A stretch of 64,000 bases of DNA from NCBI RefSeq assembly GCF_001642475.1, contig NW_019173999.1, positions 117,765 to 181,764 of the forward strand, read 5' to 3'. The notes under the pieces were generated by a model. The model was not told the DNA's origin. It saw only the letters and a program-made list of their open reading frames with translations, and searched no databases. Shown here piece after piece: positions 22,700 to 34,082 of this stretch. The stretch comes from Fonsecaea monophora. Its lineage: Eukaryota > Ascomycota > Eurotiomycetes > Chaetothyriales > Herpotrichiellaceae. A program made the position numbers and the translations under genes. The first letter of the stretch is position 1; the number at the start of each line of letters is the position of its first letter.

Positions 22700-25126
22700 A
22701 TGATTCGATTCTCATTATGGGCTCCAACGTCCGACAAGCCTCTATCTCGTCGTGTCCGAGCGCAACGTCTCTGCCGCAGATGCTCAAAGATCAACCTGGA
22801 GAACCTCTTCCAAGCCGGATCGCGCTGTCAAGAGGAATTTGAGGGGGTCAATGTCAAGTTTCTGGGCGCCTTGCCGACGGAAGAAGGGCGTGTTCGTTGC
22901 GCCATGTGCAAATTATTCATCGGAGCCCGGCTGTATCAGGAACAAGCCGCAGACAAGAACTACGATGTCCAAGCATACAGCAGTGCGCTTCGACGACCGA
23001 CACTGGAACTATGGGAAAACGCGTCGCAGACACATAGTTGTATCCTTGCTGTACAACATGGAGAGGGGAGACGGAATTCGTATGCACCCAGAAATCTATA
23101 CGACACCTCTGAGCGTCTGAATGATATCGCAGTGGTAGCCGCAGCAGAATCACCAATCCCGGAGCCGACCGAATCAAAGCCACTCGTCATGTATGGTTGT
23201 GAGGTGGTTCCCAACAGCGTACAATACGATCGACTTCGTCAATGGCTATTCGAGTGTGAGCAGCAACACGGATTCAGATGTCGGACGCCTCATAGGGATC
23301 AGCAATTTCCCGTTAGGGTCATTGATTGTGTATCAAGAACTGTGGTTCTTAGGCCTCGAGATTCCCATTATTTTGCCTTGAGCTACGTCTGGGGGCCACC
23401 CGATCCCTTGGCTACGCCTTGGACCTTGAAAGGCCATCACGACTCCATTGAACTACCGACTTGTCTACATCCGGCTATCGACGATGGAATCAAGGTCGTT
23501 CTGGCACTTGGAGGGTGCTACATATGGGTCGACCAATTTTGCATCAACCAAGCTGACGAAGAGGAGAGGGGTCAAGAGATATCCCGCATGGATCGAATCT
23601 ATGCCGGCGCAGAGGCCACTATAATCGCAGCAGGGTCCCAGACAGGAAGGGCTGGTCTTGTGGGCGTGGGCTCCATCTCGAGATTACATCAACCCCATGT
23701 CTTCTCCCGGTGTAAATTGTTCGTCTCAACTCTACCTCCTCTACGATCGGCCCTTGCACAGTCAAATTGGATTACTCGTGGCTGGACATTCCAGGAAGCT
23801 TGTCTATCGAGACGTTGTCTATTCTTTACGGACCTTCAAGTATACTACACCTGCATGAGTGGTTCCGAGTGCGAGTCTATAGTCACGAATTTTCCAAAAG
23901 AAAAAGAACATTCTGGTATGGGATCATCAACAACGTACGCAGCCCTAGATCACCTGGATGCAATTCAACCAGCACCCCTCTTGGACAGTCGGATGGGTGG
24001 TCCCCCTCGCTGGGCCTTTAGAGACGCTCTAAGCCAATATTCCCGACGTACATTGTCGTACGACTCTGACGCATTAGATGCATTTCGTGGGATATTGCAG
24101 CGATCGAGCCAGCCTAGTTACTGGGGCATACCGTTCCTTTTCCAAGATGCCCAGGACCATGCCGACCCCAGGTTGACCCTAGCGGAAGATCCCAACTACA
24201 GATTTGCTTGTGGTCTTTCCTGGGAGCCGTTTGTGAGCTCCCCCGGATCATTTCGTCAACAATCGCTAATAAGGAGGACTGGTAGTGCCTCGGGTATGGA
24301 ATTCCCTAGCTGGTCCTGGGTTGGCTGGGTCGGCCATGTCAGCTATTTCTCGCCTCACGATGCGGGTGCACTACGAGGATATGGCTATCTCCCAGAATGG
24401 GACATCGCTCCAAAAGAGGACTTTGGCCTACGGATATGGGTCAAAAGCAATACGGATGGGACTTTGACAGCAATTGATGATCTATTGCGATCATTCCAGT
24501 CACAGTCCCAGACTCAACAGTCAGAGGAAGAGGACGACGGTCCGCCCGACGTCATGGTTATCCCAGAAATATCACCAGTGCTGAAGATCGATTCGATATT
24601 GATCTCTACCCGGATTGAGTGGCGGAATGACGAAGGCGGTTATTTCATATCCGGCTCGAGAACCTGGGTGTCCAACGTTGTGTTTTGCGAGTACCCTCCC
24701 AGAAACAGTGATCTGCATGATAGAATCATATCCGAGGAATGGGTTGGTGTCGTTTTGATCATGAAGATGGCTGCTGGGATGGAGGAGGAGGACGATGATG
24801 ATTATGATGATGATGATGAAGAAGAAGAAGAAAAAGAGGAGGAGGAGGAGGAGGAGGAGGAGGAGGAAGAAGAAAAAAATGAGGAGAGGGAAGAGCAGGA
24901 GGAGCATTTCATCGGGAAGGAGGGGAAGTCCGTCAAAGAGGAAGAGAGCAGGGAAGAAGAAAAGAGTGAAAGGGGGCCCTTCAACTGGGTTGATAGAGAG
25001 CCGTCTATATTTGTCTTGTTGCTCGACAAAAGAGACGGGAAGAACGAACGCTTCGGATCAGTTTGGGTGTCGTGGGAGACATTTTCGTCTATGGAAAAGT
25101 GGCGAGAGTCAATTGAACTATTCTAG
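22700..25126 (+). CDS. HET-domain (heterokaryon incompatibility) protein with acidic tract
   Basis: Single exon of 808 residues from the first in-frame ATG. The HET domain spans about residues 224-372: ALSYVWGPPDP near 224, IWVDQFCINQADEEERGQEI near 274, then GAEATIIAAG, and RGWTFQEACLSRRCLFFT near 361. These are the three conserved HET blocks. The N-terminus has Cys pairs (LCRRC, RCAMC) that could form a small metal site. A run of Asp then Glu codons (24779-24905, about residues 694-735) interrupts the C-terminal part, which resumes with FNWVDREPSIFVLLL. HET proteins trigger allorecognition cell death in filamentous fungi; many genomes carry dozens with unknown partners. Its partner is not identifiable here. 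The gene appears intact. Confidence 0.88.
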   Translation: MIRFSLWAPTSDKPLSRRVRAQRLCRRCSKINLENLFQAGSRCQEEFEGVNVKFLGALPTEEGRVRCAMCKLFIGARLYQEQAADKNYDVQAYSSALRRPTLELWENASQTHSCILAVQHGEGRRNSYAPRNLYDTSERLNDIAVVAAAESPIPEPTESKPLVMYGCEVVPNSVQYDRLRQWLFECEQQHGFRCRTPHRDQQFPVRVIDCVSRTVVLRPRDSHYFALSYVWGPPDPLATPWTLKGHHDSIELPTCLHPAIDDGIKVVLALGGCYIWVDQFCINQADEEERGQEISRMDRIYAGAEATIIAAGSQTGRAGLVGVGSISRLHQPHVFSRCKLFVSTLPPLRSALAQSNWITRGWTFQEACLSRRCLFFTDLQVYYTCMSGSECESIVTNFPKEKEHSGMGSSTTYAALDHLDAIQPAPLLDSRMGGPPRWAFRDALSQYSRRTLSYDSDALDAFRGILQRSSQPSYWGIPFLFQDAQDHADPRLTLAEDPNYRFACGLSWEPFVSSPGSFRQQSLIRRTGSASGMEFPSWSWVGWVGHVSYFSPHDAGALRGYGYLPEWDIAPKEDFGLRIWVKSNTDGTLTAIDDLLRSFQSQSQTQQSEEEDDGPPDVMVIPEISPVLKIDSILISTRIEWRNDEGGYFISGSRTWVSNVVFCEYPPRNSDLHDRIISEEWVGVVLIMKMAAGMEEEDDDDYDDDDEEEEEKEEEEEEEEEEEEEKNEEREEQEEHFIGKEGKSVKEEESREEEKSERGPFNWVDREPSIFVLLLDKRDGKNERFGSVWVSWETFSSMEKWRESIELF
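24779..24905 (+). repeat. GAT/GAG/GAA codon repeat in the HET gene
   Basis: Triplet-rich coding repeat for Asp then Glu. Bases 24818-24879 are an unbroken 62-nt purine run. It is likely to vary in length by slippage. Confidence 0.85.
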
Positions 25127-26650
25127 TATTCGAGTAGGAAAATCAGTCTGGCAGTGTAGCAACGAGCCAAGTAGCTAATCTCAGTACCCTTATCAGCACG
25201 TGATGACCTACTGAAGAAGGTACAACGAGCGGCTCTTGCAATTCCCCCTTCTGCCCCGAAGCGCTCCACGTGGTCCTCAACGCCCTTAGTCGCCATCCCC
25301 TGACAACATTCCTCCCTGCTTGATCCACATTCCAAGTTGGGCATTATATAATTACCGAAAACATCAGATTAGCCTGGGATCTCACATCGGTTTGTTCCGT
25401 CCCTGCCAACATTTGCCGATCTATAGCCTACAGATTTACTACTGTGTGCTCTCTCAAGAAGGTAAGTCGGTGAGATTGCTGTCGCGGTTATTAGGGATTG
25501 GGTAAGTGATCAATAGGTGCACAAACTTGTGCTTTCCGCCCTGCGAGAGGACCAAAGCCGCATTAATACCGCAGGAATATTTCTTCTGATATCAGGAGAA
25601 CGGGGCAGGATCCTATTGTGGTGCCATTGACGAGGAGTTATTACTGCGATAACTGAGCATTTGTACGAGTGACCAGGCTCCTCCTTGTCCAACAACGCTA
25701 GGTACATTCGACTTCACCCACACCGAGAGAAGGCCAACACTTGACCGATACAGTCAGACCAATCGGCTTCGGATGCGCGAGCAACAGCAGACAATAGAAT
25801 CAATCATAAGGGTGACCTACTAGACCCCGCAAATGATGTCGCCCCCACAGCCAGCGGCCGCGGTTTGCCTGAGGGATACGAAGACATCTTGGCGACGCAA
25901 TGCGGCCGTTACTTCGAGTACCCACCAATAATGTCGTCCGAGGGTACAAGATACTTCATGCCAGAAAGGGTGGCCTGCTCGCATTTGCCCGAGACGAGCT
26001 ATTACGAGACAAGGTTTGGCCTGATACTCGCGACACAGGATCCCCTGTGAAGAATGCTTCGCCGCTTTACCTTGTGCACAGTTGCAGTGAGTGGCAGCGG
26101 AACTCATCTTCCGTATCTGGTTGCATGTCTTCTCCTTGCAAAGCTGTTGTGCTACGAGACGGTTCAGCTGACTGGGGAGGAGAATCGGAAACATCCGAGA
26201 CTGACAGGGGTTAAGGAAATCTAGACCAAGGACAACATCCCAAGCCTTTCCCCTCCTGGTATTACTGGCCGATTCTGAGCGACAGAAATATCACAAACAT
26301 TCACCCCCAGCCCAGGATGACAAGATTGTTCGAGCACTGCCCTCTCTTGGTATCTTGCTTCTCGAAGATCCCTGCCACTGGGCGCAAATCGACCGGCACC
26401 GACACAAAGCCTCTTTAGTGCATCTACAATGCCACACACTTCTGGACTAATGCTTGAAGTGTCGCTCATACTGAACACGAGACATCTGCATGTTCTTAGG
26501 TAAGAGGAAGATGGAGGTAGGTATATATAGCTGTTACTTCTACCCTGTCCCCAAGTAAGCCTTTCCAAAGTCTCAACTACGCCCATCTACTTCATACATC
26601 GGTCAGCTCGACTACAGATTCAAGATTGCGTCGCATTTGACTTCGGAAAT
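25127..26650. other. Intergenic, 1.5 kb
   Basis: No supported gene. Overlapping short frames at 25820-26214 on both strands show no family features. The 3' end is the oxidoreductase promoter with a TATA-like box. Confidence 0.55.
26522..26529 (+). promoter_or_regulatory. TATA-like box TATATATA
   Basis: It lies 121 bp upstream of the oxidoreductase start codon, a typical distance for a fungal core promoter. Confidence 0.5.
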
Positions 26651-28642
26651 ATGGCAACCACCAATGGGGCAGATGGTACACAAAAGTCGGCGCTCGTTGC
26701 CGCCGATGAGTTTGTTGGGCGGGAGTACGACTATCTCGTCTGTGGTGGCGGTACAGCTGGACTGGTTATTGCTGCCCGCTTGACAGAGAATCCAGATGTC
26801 ACTGTCGGTGTTATCGAAGCCGGGAAGAGTCGCCTTGGTGACCCGCTCGTTGATGTCCCAGCCATGTTCATACAGATGTTGGGTAACAAGGAATACGATT
26901 GGGCTTGGGAAACTATCCCTCAGGTAAAGACTAAACCCCTTGATACTATACTCCTGAACTAAATATTGGACAGCCAGGCAACAAGAACAAAGTCCATCAA
27001 GTCCCTCGGGGTAAAGCGCTAGGTGGTTCCAGCGCAATCAACTACATGATGTGAGTTTCACGCTCTAGCGATGAACAGCCCCGCCGCCTAACACCAACAA
27101 AGGTATGTTCGCGGATCAGACCAAGATTACGATGACTGGGCCGAACTGGCGAATGACCCATCGTGGTCGTCGGCTCAGATGAAACAATACATGCGGAAGC
27201 ACCAAACTCTGGAGCCTGTCGATGAACGAATAACTGACCGTTCTACCATGCCGTTCGTTGGAGAGAACCATGGCACCAGCGGTCCTGTGCGAACTAGCTT
27301 CAACGACTTCAGGCTTCCCATTGAGGACGACGTGATCAAGGCCGCAGACCATGTCACCGGATTCGACAAAAAGCCCCTCGATCCATGGAGTGGAGACCAT
27401 ATCGGGTTCTTCAACACCCTGGGTGCTGTGGCACGCACAGGACCCAACAAGGGGATGCGCAGTTACGCTGCTAGAGGATACTTCCAGCCCAACGAACATC
27501 GACCCAACCTCAAGGTCGTAACCGAGGCGCTTGTGGCTCGAGTTATCCTCGAAAATAAGAGAGCCACTGGTGTGGAATTCGTCCACAGTGGACAGAGATA
27601 TACCGTCAAGGCCAAACGAGAAGTTATTGTTTGTGGTGGAACCATCAACTCTCCTCAGATTCTTGAGATGTCTGGCATTGGCAATCCGGATATTCTCAGA
27701 GCCGCTGGCGTCCAATGTCTGGTCGCCCTGCCCTCTGTCGGCGAAAACTACCAGGACCACGTCGCTACTGCTGCAGTCTATCAACTTGCCGATGGCCAAA
27801 TGTCCGGTGACTCGATCTACAAGCCCGAAGTCATGGAGGCGGCGCAAAAGGCTCTGGCTGAAGAAAAGGGAGGACCCTTGACCGCGATCCAATCCACACA
27901 GGGCTTCTTCCCCTGCACCTTGTTCCTGGAGGACGGCGAGCTGGAGGAGGTCGTCAAATCGATCGAAAGCGCCAAGGCGAAGGCGACGTCGTTCCAGCGG
28001 AAACAATGGGACCAAGTCATCTCGCACCTCAAGAACAACAAGTCGGCGAACCTGCAACTGGTCTTCATTGCCGTCACGGGCAATCTCGCCGAAGGACCCC
28101 GTGACCAGAGCACCCTGTTCCCTCCACCACCCGAAGGGGCCAAGGACGGCGTCACCCTGGCCGTTTGTCTGCAGTACCCCGTCGCCCGGGGCTACATCCA
28201 CATTAAATCCGCCGACCCGGCCATTGCCCCCGAAATCAATCCCAACTACCTGGGCCACGAAGCCGACGTTGCCGTGCTGGCCGCAGGCCTGAAATTCGTG
28301 GACAAGACGGCCTCGTCCGCGCCCCTCAAGGACAAAATCTCCCACCGCATCGCTCCCGAGCCGGACAGGTTCCCCCTCGACACAGCCCAGTCCCGGCGCT
28401 CCGCCATCCGGGAATACGTCCTCGGCGAGTACCACAGCTGCGGCTCGTGCGCCATGGGCGACACGGTCGACTCGCGCCTCCGGGTCAAAGGCGTGCAGAA
28501 CCTGCGCGTCGCCGACGCGAGCGTCTTCCCCAACAATGTCAGCGGCAATATCGCAAGCAGCGTCTACATGCTCGCGGAGAAGGCGGCGGATATGATCAAA
28601 GAGGATTGGGATTATGCCGCTCTGAACAAGTTGTCCAAGTAG
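26651..28642 (+). CDS. GMC-family FAD oxidoreductase (choline/alcohol dehydrogenase-like)
   Basis: Exons 26651-26923, 26974-27050 and 27103-28642, joined across introns of 50 and 52 nt, give 629 residues. The FAD-binding fold opens with YDYLVCGGGTAGLVIAARL near residue 27 and GVIEAGKS. The second splice rebuilds the GMC signature GGSSAINYMMYVRGSDQDYD. GTINSPQILEMSGIG is the second signature. The catalytic end has EYHSCGSCAMG (active-site His) and VRVADASVFP-like text with NNVSGNIASSVYMLAEKAA. There is no signal peptide, so the enzyme is probably intracellular or peroxisomal rather than a secreted aryl-alcohol or glucose oxidase. The substrate is not predictable: fungal relatives act on choline, alcohols or pathway intermediates. 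No biosynthetic partner genes flank it. All key residues look intact. Confidence 0.9.
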
Positions 28643-29909
28643 ACAGTTATGCAGAGACGTCTTTTGCCTTTGAAGTTACTCCCTTCTCGCGTCTTCTTGG
28701 GAGTTGCATGTTACAAAAGCTAAATCACGAATTGAAACGGGAATCATCAGGGACATGTGCATAACATTGGGTTAAGTGGAAGAATCGTCGACGAGCAGTA
28801 GGCCCGTTTATGTTCAGCCGTGTCCACGTCCACGTCTATATGGGTGAGGACGGGCAGGTTGGGAGGAAACCCTCAGGCGCCCATATTCCTATTGATCGAA
28901 CTCGCTATATCCATGCGATTGTATCAGTGTAAAGCTCCCTTGTGAATGGCATGTATACCACGTCCTCCCAATCCATGGGGAATGGCATCTCATAAACCAC
29001 TATCAGATCCATCTCCCGTACGTGTTTTCCATAACATAATCGCGATTTCTGGCCAATAATTTCTCTGGAGACTGAGATGTCGGCACATGGGAAAGTGAGG
29101 AAAGTGGATGCAGAATTGTGATGTGTTGACGTCACTGATTTCTGTCCTGTGCGCGCCGAAACCGTTTGCGGAGAACTAAAATGCTTGGCGTATTTGCATT
29201 GTTTGGGTAGGTCCGCTCCCAAAATTACCTCCATTGCTCCATATTCAACCAACTTCAACTTCAACTCCGACCATGTTTACCCGTTCTCAACTCGCCTGCA
29301 AGCAAACACAGGCCAGCCGTTGCCTCTAATCTCAGCAGACAATGATCTCGGAGCTAGAGCGTGCACTTGTTTCTTGGCATTGATCTTTCTTTGTGCTGCC
29401 TGTTCATGGTGCTCCCTTGACTCTCGTGTTAGTCTCAGCTTCTAGAACACATGTCTACATGTATCGAGTGAGTAGACCTATGTCTGCTCTTACCGATGAT
29501 GTTACACGACATCGGGAGATTTGTTCAATGTTTGAATCGTTCGCGATATCCTTGGATTCGCTCCTTGCAAAATGGTCTGAGTATCGGAAATTGACAAGAT
29601 TCGTGGTTTTGTTTCCCCAGTCTGTTCTTTATTTGTACTACCATGCAATCTAGAAACGGCTTCTAGGGTCCAGCTTGCAATGGCTCTTTATTTGGTTTCC
29701 ATTTTCGGCACAAAGATGTCTTCTTGCTATTCCTGCAACCGCCTTAAGATGTCCAGACTCTACCCAAATTCTCCTGTTTCCTCTCCACCCACCGACCTTG
29801 ACCCCGAGACATTGGTTTCTATGCCTGTTTATTGACAGTGGTTGTTGCCCGAGACACTCTCCTAAATTTCCTAAAACTCAAGCGACTTAACGGGTCTCTT
29901 CAACGAAAC
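28643..29909. other. Intergenic, 1.3 kb
   Basis: No supported gene. It contains a perfect CRE palindrome at 29127-29134, and the 3' part is the promoter of the Cys-rich protein. Confidence 0.6.
29127..29134. promoter_or_regulatory. CRE-type palindrome TGACGTCA
   Basis: Second of three perfect copies in the window, about 780 bp upstream of the Cys-rich surface protein. Function is inferred from the motif only. Confidence 0.3.
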
Positions 29910-30746
29910 ATGCGCTCATACATCCCTCTCATCATCGGTGCCTGCTTGGCTATCGCCGCTCGAGGCTCTGCCAGTTACGCCGGAGACCGTCCGATCCTTC
30001 CTCGTCGTATCACCTGCATGCCCTCAGATTCTGGCGGATGCGCTAGTTGTGGCGCTGATTACGTCCAATGTGGTCCGGATACTTGCTATAACCCATCTGC
30101 TGGCGAAGTCTGTTGTTCAAACCAATGTAAGTCCACATCCCTTAGCATGAGTTATATTGTATGCTAATTCAAGCTAGATTCTTGTCCTGCAAGCGCCAAC
30201 TGCTCTTCTATGGGCACAGGTTGCGATCTCAAGCACGGCTCGTTTCGTGATGCAGACTGCGATGACGACGACAAAGACCACGGTGCAAAGATGAACATTG
30301 TGTCCACCTCATCGACCACGGCTGCAACGACTCCTGCGAGTTCCTCTGAGACGAGCTCCAGTGACTCAACATCGACCACAAGTTACACCACTACCATCAC
30401 TTCGACTACCACAAGTACCGTGACTGTCAGTATGACTTCCTCTTCTGCCGATGTTTGCTCTCTCAGTGGCGCTACGACTGGTCTACCATTGACCACGACA
30501 ATGGCGCCGTTTGGTAACTCCACCACAGTGGCTTTGAACACGACCACTTCGACCGTCGCGGTAACAAATGTATCCACGACCAGTCCTACTTCTGTGTCCA
30601 TCCCTACTAACGCGACGGTCCCTACGAAGAGCATTGTCCCTCCTATCAACGGATTCACGGGCGCTGCCACGGATCTACAGGGTCAATCTTCTACATCTTT
30701 GTTCGCACTTGGTTCCTTGGTGTTTATGGCTGCTCTCTTGGTTTAG
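29910..30746 (+). CDS. Cys-rich secreted protein, predicted GPI-anchored
   Basis: Exons 29910-30126 and 30178-30746 (51-nt intron) give 261 residues. The ATG at 29910 begins a clean signal peptide (MRSYIPLIIGACLAIAARG). The mature N-terminus is a compact Cys-rich module (about residues 37-90) with motifs GGCASCGADYVQCG, TCYNPSAGEVCCSNQ and, across the splice, YSCPASANCSSMGTGC. After a short acidic patch (DCDDDDKD) comes a Ser/Thr-rich stalk of about 130 residues and a hydrophobic C-terminus (SLFALGSLVFMAALLV), the layout of a GPI-anchored wall or membrane protein. I do not recognise a named family; it is a candidate surface or effector-like protein. The splice keeps the Cys pattern in frame, which supports the model. 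Confidence 0.85.
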
Positions 30747-31469
30747 GTCACAACTCTATGTGTTAGATGGGAGGGTGTAAGAATAGGAGTAACATAAGGA
30801 TAATAGAATATGGTTGATGTCAGCATATGTCTCCCTATTTTGTTGACAAAGCCAACCCGTACCTCGCCATTTGGTAGTGGGTGCTTCCTGATTTTGGTAT
30901 TGCGAGTTAAGGCTTATTCATCGGTCGGATGCTGACATGGCCATTGGTGCCACGCACTCGAGCTACAGACAAGGGCTTGGACAAGGACTTGGTGCAGTAC
31001 GGAACAGCAGGGAGTGCAAGGGAACCAAAGTAACCAAGGCGGGCACGGCGGGGCAGCATTTGATCAGCTCATCCTCATCCAGCCACTGAAGCACACTTGC
31101 ATCATAGTTGGCTGCTTGAAACATTTTGCTTGCAAACTGCCCCTCCATCAAAACATCCCCCAACTGTACAGATAATTCGAGTCGAACTTCTCTTCAGTCA
31201 CAACACTACATAGTCAGCTCATTGATTTCTCTTTTCCTGCTTCCATTCCTCGCCTTGTGTGTCCGAGTAAGTCCCTCCGAACAAAGCATCTTTCTCTAGC
31301 CCGCGGTTGCTATCGCTCACCTTCTGCTTTGGTTTTTTTTTTTGGCATCAGAGCAAAGCTCTTGTCATTCCTCTCTTTCACCATCCCGCAGCTACAGGGC
31401 CAATTGACTGACTCTTTACAGTAACCCTCTACAGAAGCAATCCCTCAACTCTGCTCCTACACTACCAAA
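30747..31469. other. Intergenic and PGI leader
   Basis: No separate gene. The second half is the promoter and 5' leader of the isomerase gene, with a probable leader intron listed separately. Confidence 0.6.
31267..31421 (+). other. Probable 5' UTR intron of the isomerase gene
   Basis: GTAAGT at 31267 and TTTACAG ending at 31421, with ACTGAC-type branch sequence 15-20 nt before the acceptor, outline a 155-nt intron that ends 48 nt before the start codon. Leader introns are common in highly expressed fungal glycolytic genes. Confidence 0.45.
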
Positions 31470-33185
31470 ATGCCTGGTTTCGCGCAGGCTACCGACCTCT
31501 CCGCATGGCAAGCGCTGGTTGACCACCACAATGCGGTGGGCCGCAACATCGTCCTCAAGGAACAGTTTGAAAAAGATCCTCAACGCTTCGAAAAGTTTAA
31601 GCGAGTCTTCAAGAACTCCGCAGACAATACTGAGTTGCTCTTTGACTTCTCCAAGAACTTCTTGACCGAAGAGACTCTGGACCTTCTTGTAAAGCTTGCA
31701 AAGGAGGCCAAACTTGAAGAATTGCGAGACCAGATGTTTGCTGGCGAGAAAATCAACTTCACCGAGAAGCGAGCTGTTTACCATGTCGCCCTCCGAAACG
31801 TTTCCAACCAGCCTATGGCAGTGGACGGAAAAAGCGTCGTCGAGGAGACAAATTCTGTCCTGGACCATATGAAGGAGTTTTCAGAGCAGATCCGCAGCGG
31901 CTCATGGACTGGGTACACCGGGAAGAAGCTCACGACCATCATCAATATCGGTATTGGTGGCTCCGATCTGTAAGTCTCTCGTCCACCCTGTGGCAGGTTG
32001 TCTGTGCGGAATTGACATTTTCCCAGTGGCCCCGTCATGGTCTCAGAGGCCCTGAAACCGTACGGAGACAGGAACATGAAACTCCACTTCGTTTCCAATA
32101 TCGATGGCACCCACATTGCTGAGGCTCTCAGGGACTCGGATCCTGAGACCACGCTTTTCCTCATCGCCTCCAAGACCTTTACGACCGCGGAGACCACTAC
32201 CAACGCCAACACAGCCAAGAAATGGTTCTTGCAAAGTGCAAAGGAGTCGGACATCGCTAAGCATTTCGTGGCGCTCTCCACCAACGCTGAAGAGGTCAGC
32301 AAATTCGGCATCGATACCAAGAACATGTTCGGTTTCGAGAGCTGGGTTGGTGGCAGATATTCTGTTTGGTCTGCTATTGGTTTGTCCGTCTGCATCTACA
32401 TTGGCTACGACAACTTCCACCAATTCCTCGCTGGCGCCCATGCCATGGACCAGCATTTCAAGACTGCGCCTCTGCACGAAAACATCCCTGTGATTGCAGG
32501 TCTCCTGAGTGTGTGGTATTCCGACTTCTTCGGCTCTCAGACTCATCTGGTCGCGCCGTTTGACCAGTACATGCACCGTTTCCCGGCCTATTTACAACAA
32601 TTGACCATGGAGTCCAATGGCAAGGCTGTCACCCGGAGTGGTGACTACGTCAAGTACACAACCGGCTCCATCTTTTTCGGCGAACCAGCCACGAATGCGC
32701 AGCACTCCTTCTTCCAGCTTTTGCACCAGGGCACCAAACTCATTCCCACCGATTTCATCATTGCTGCCCGGTCCCACAACCCAGTGGAAGGAGGCCTCCA
32801 CCAGCGAATGTTGGCGTCGAACTTCCTGGCTCAGGCTGAGGCTTTGATGATTGGCAAGACACCCGACCAGGTCAAGGCCGAAGGTGCTCCCGATGAGTTG
32901 GTTTCGCACAAGACCTTCCTTGGCAATCGTCCAACTACCAATATCCTCGCTGAGATGATCACTCCTGGTACTCTCGGTGCCTTGATCGCTTACTACGAGC
33001 ACATGGTTTTCACCGAGGGCGCGATCTGGAACATTAACAGCTTTGACCAGTGGGGTGTCGAGTTGGGCAAGGTCCTGGCAAAGAAGATTCAGAAGGAACT
33101 TGAGACTGAGGGCGCTGGAGCTGACCACGACTCGTCGACGGCTGGCTTACTTGCTGCTTTCAAGGCTAAGAACGGGCTGAAATGA
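31470..33185 (+). CDS. pgi1: Glucose-6-phosphate isomerase
   Basis: Exons 31470-31969 and 32027-33185 across a 57-nt intron give 552 residues, the standard length. The enzyme interconverts glucose 6-phosphate and fructose 6-phosphate in the cytosol, second step of glycolysis. Visible family features: NIGIGGSDLGPVM rebuilt by the splice, HFVSNIDGTH, the phosphate-binding SKTFTTAETTTNA, PROSITE-like signature ESWVGGRYSVWSAIGLS, the catalytic region NPVEGGLHQRMLASN, and a conserved C-terminal SFDQWGVELGK. Everything expected of a working enzyme is present. It sits among unrelated housekeeping genes. Confidence 0.97.
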
Positions 33186-34082
33186 ATATCAAAACAAAGC
33201 GTTGTGAGCGGGACATGCCTGATGGATAACGGGAAGAATGACCCAGGTGATGATGCAGGATGTTTTCCTGGTTCTCTGCAGGGACATTATCGATTTGACA
33301 GGGTGACGCCGTCGTGTTATACATCAACAACCCATTGACACTGACGAAGAAGGACACGATATGCCGTAATATTTCAAGGCTGTATGACACGCTATATGAG
33401 AAAAGGCATTCAAATACAGTTCACGACAAAACCCAACGTGTCAATGCGAGACGTTGTCTAGCAGCCTTATGATAGACCACTCTAACCAACTTCTTCCAGC
33501 CGCCATGTTCCTCCATTAACCGACATGTGATAAGTCTTTTGTCCCGGCTCGAGGCTACTGCAACTTTACCAAACTGTGTAACCACAGACCAGGCCCTGAT
33601 TCGTCTTGCCCTATTGACTCGAACAGACAATAGCCATTCAGGACTCGAACATGCCTTCCCCAGCCTAGCAGATGGACACATCATCAGCAGGATAACAAGT
33701 GGGGGTGGAAAAAGGCAACCTTGATGCTGCCTTACCACCTTCGTCGCTTCTGAGCCTTATTTACTGCTGTTGAAGTGAAGAGAGCATTATTGGGCTGAGA
33801 CTGTCACTCTCACAGACACTTGGCTGGCACTGGTGGTTTTGTCGTCGTGCCCTTCACCCTCCCTCTCTTCAGCCGCAGTCCGTTGTTAGAAATATAAACA
33901 TAACAACTGAGAAGCAGATCGCGGCTTTCCATATCCTGAGCGGGTGAGTTGTAGGTGAGCAGATCTTGTGCCTCGTCTTCTGTATCTGATTCTTCTTCCT
34001 CCTCCCTCACCGTACTCCAGCCTCATCACTCAGAGAGAGAGAAAGAAGTCAAGCGAACTTGTCAGCCTTGCCCACGCTTCCC
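33186..34082. other. Intergenic
   Basis: The PGI trailer and the exonuclease promoter. The last 100 bases are CT/GA-rich. No other gene is seen. Confidence 0.6.

Noticed and set aside
24572..24907. Poly-Leu/Phe/Ile frame antisense to the HET acidic tract
   Set aside because: It is the reverse complement of Asp/Glu codons; the hydrophobicity is an artefact of the repeat.
25820..26214. Overlapping short frames on both strands in the 25-26.6 kb gap
   Set aside because: They lack protein-family signals, and neither reading continues through a plausible intron.
27116..28435. 439-codon open frame antisense to the GMC oxidoreductase
   Set aside because: It mirrors the codon pattern of the sense gene, has no recognisable domain, and the sense strand carries all oxidoreductase motifs.
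22700..28642. HET gene plus GMC oxidoreductase as part of a secondary-metabolite cluster
   Set aside because: No polyketide synthase, peptide synthetase, terpene cyclase or P450 lies nearby. The two genes are separated by 1.5 kb and flanked by ordinary genes.
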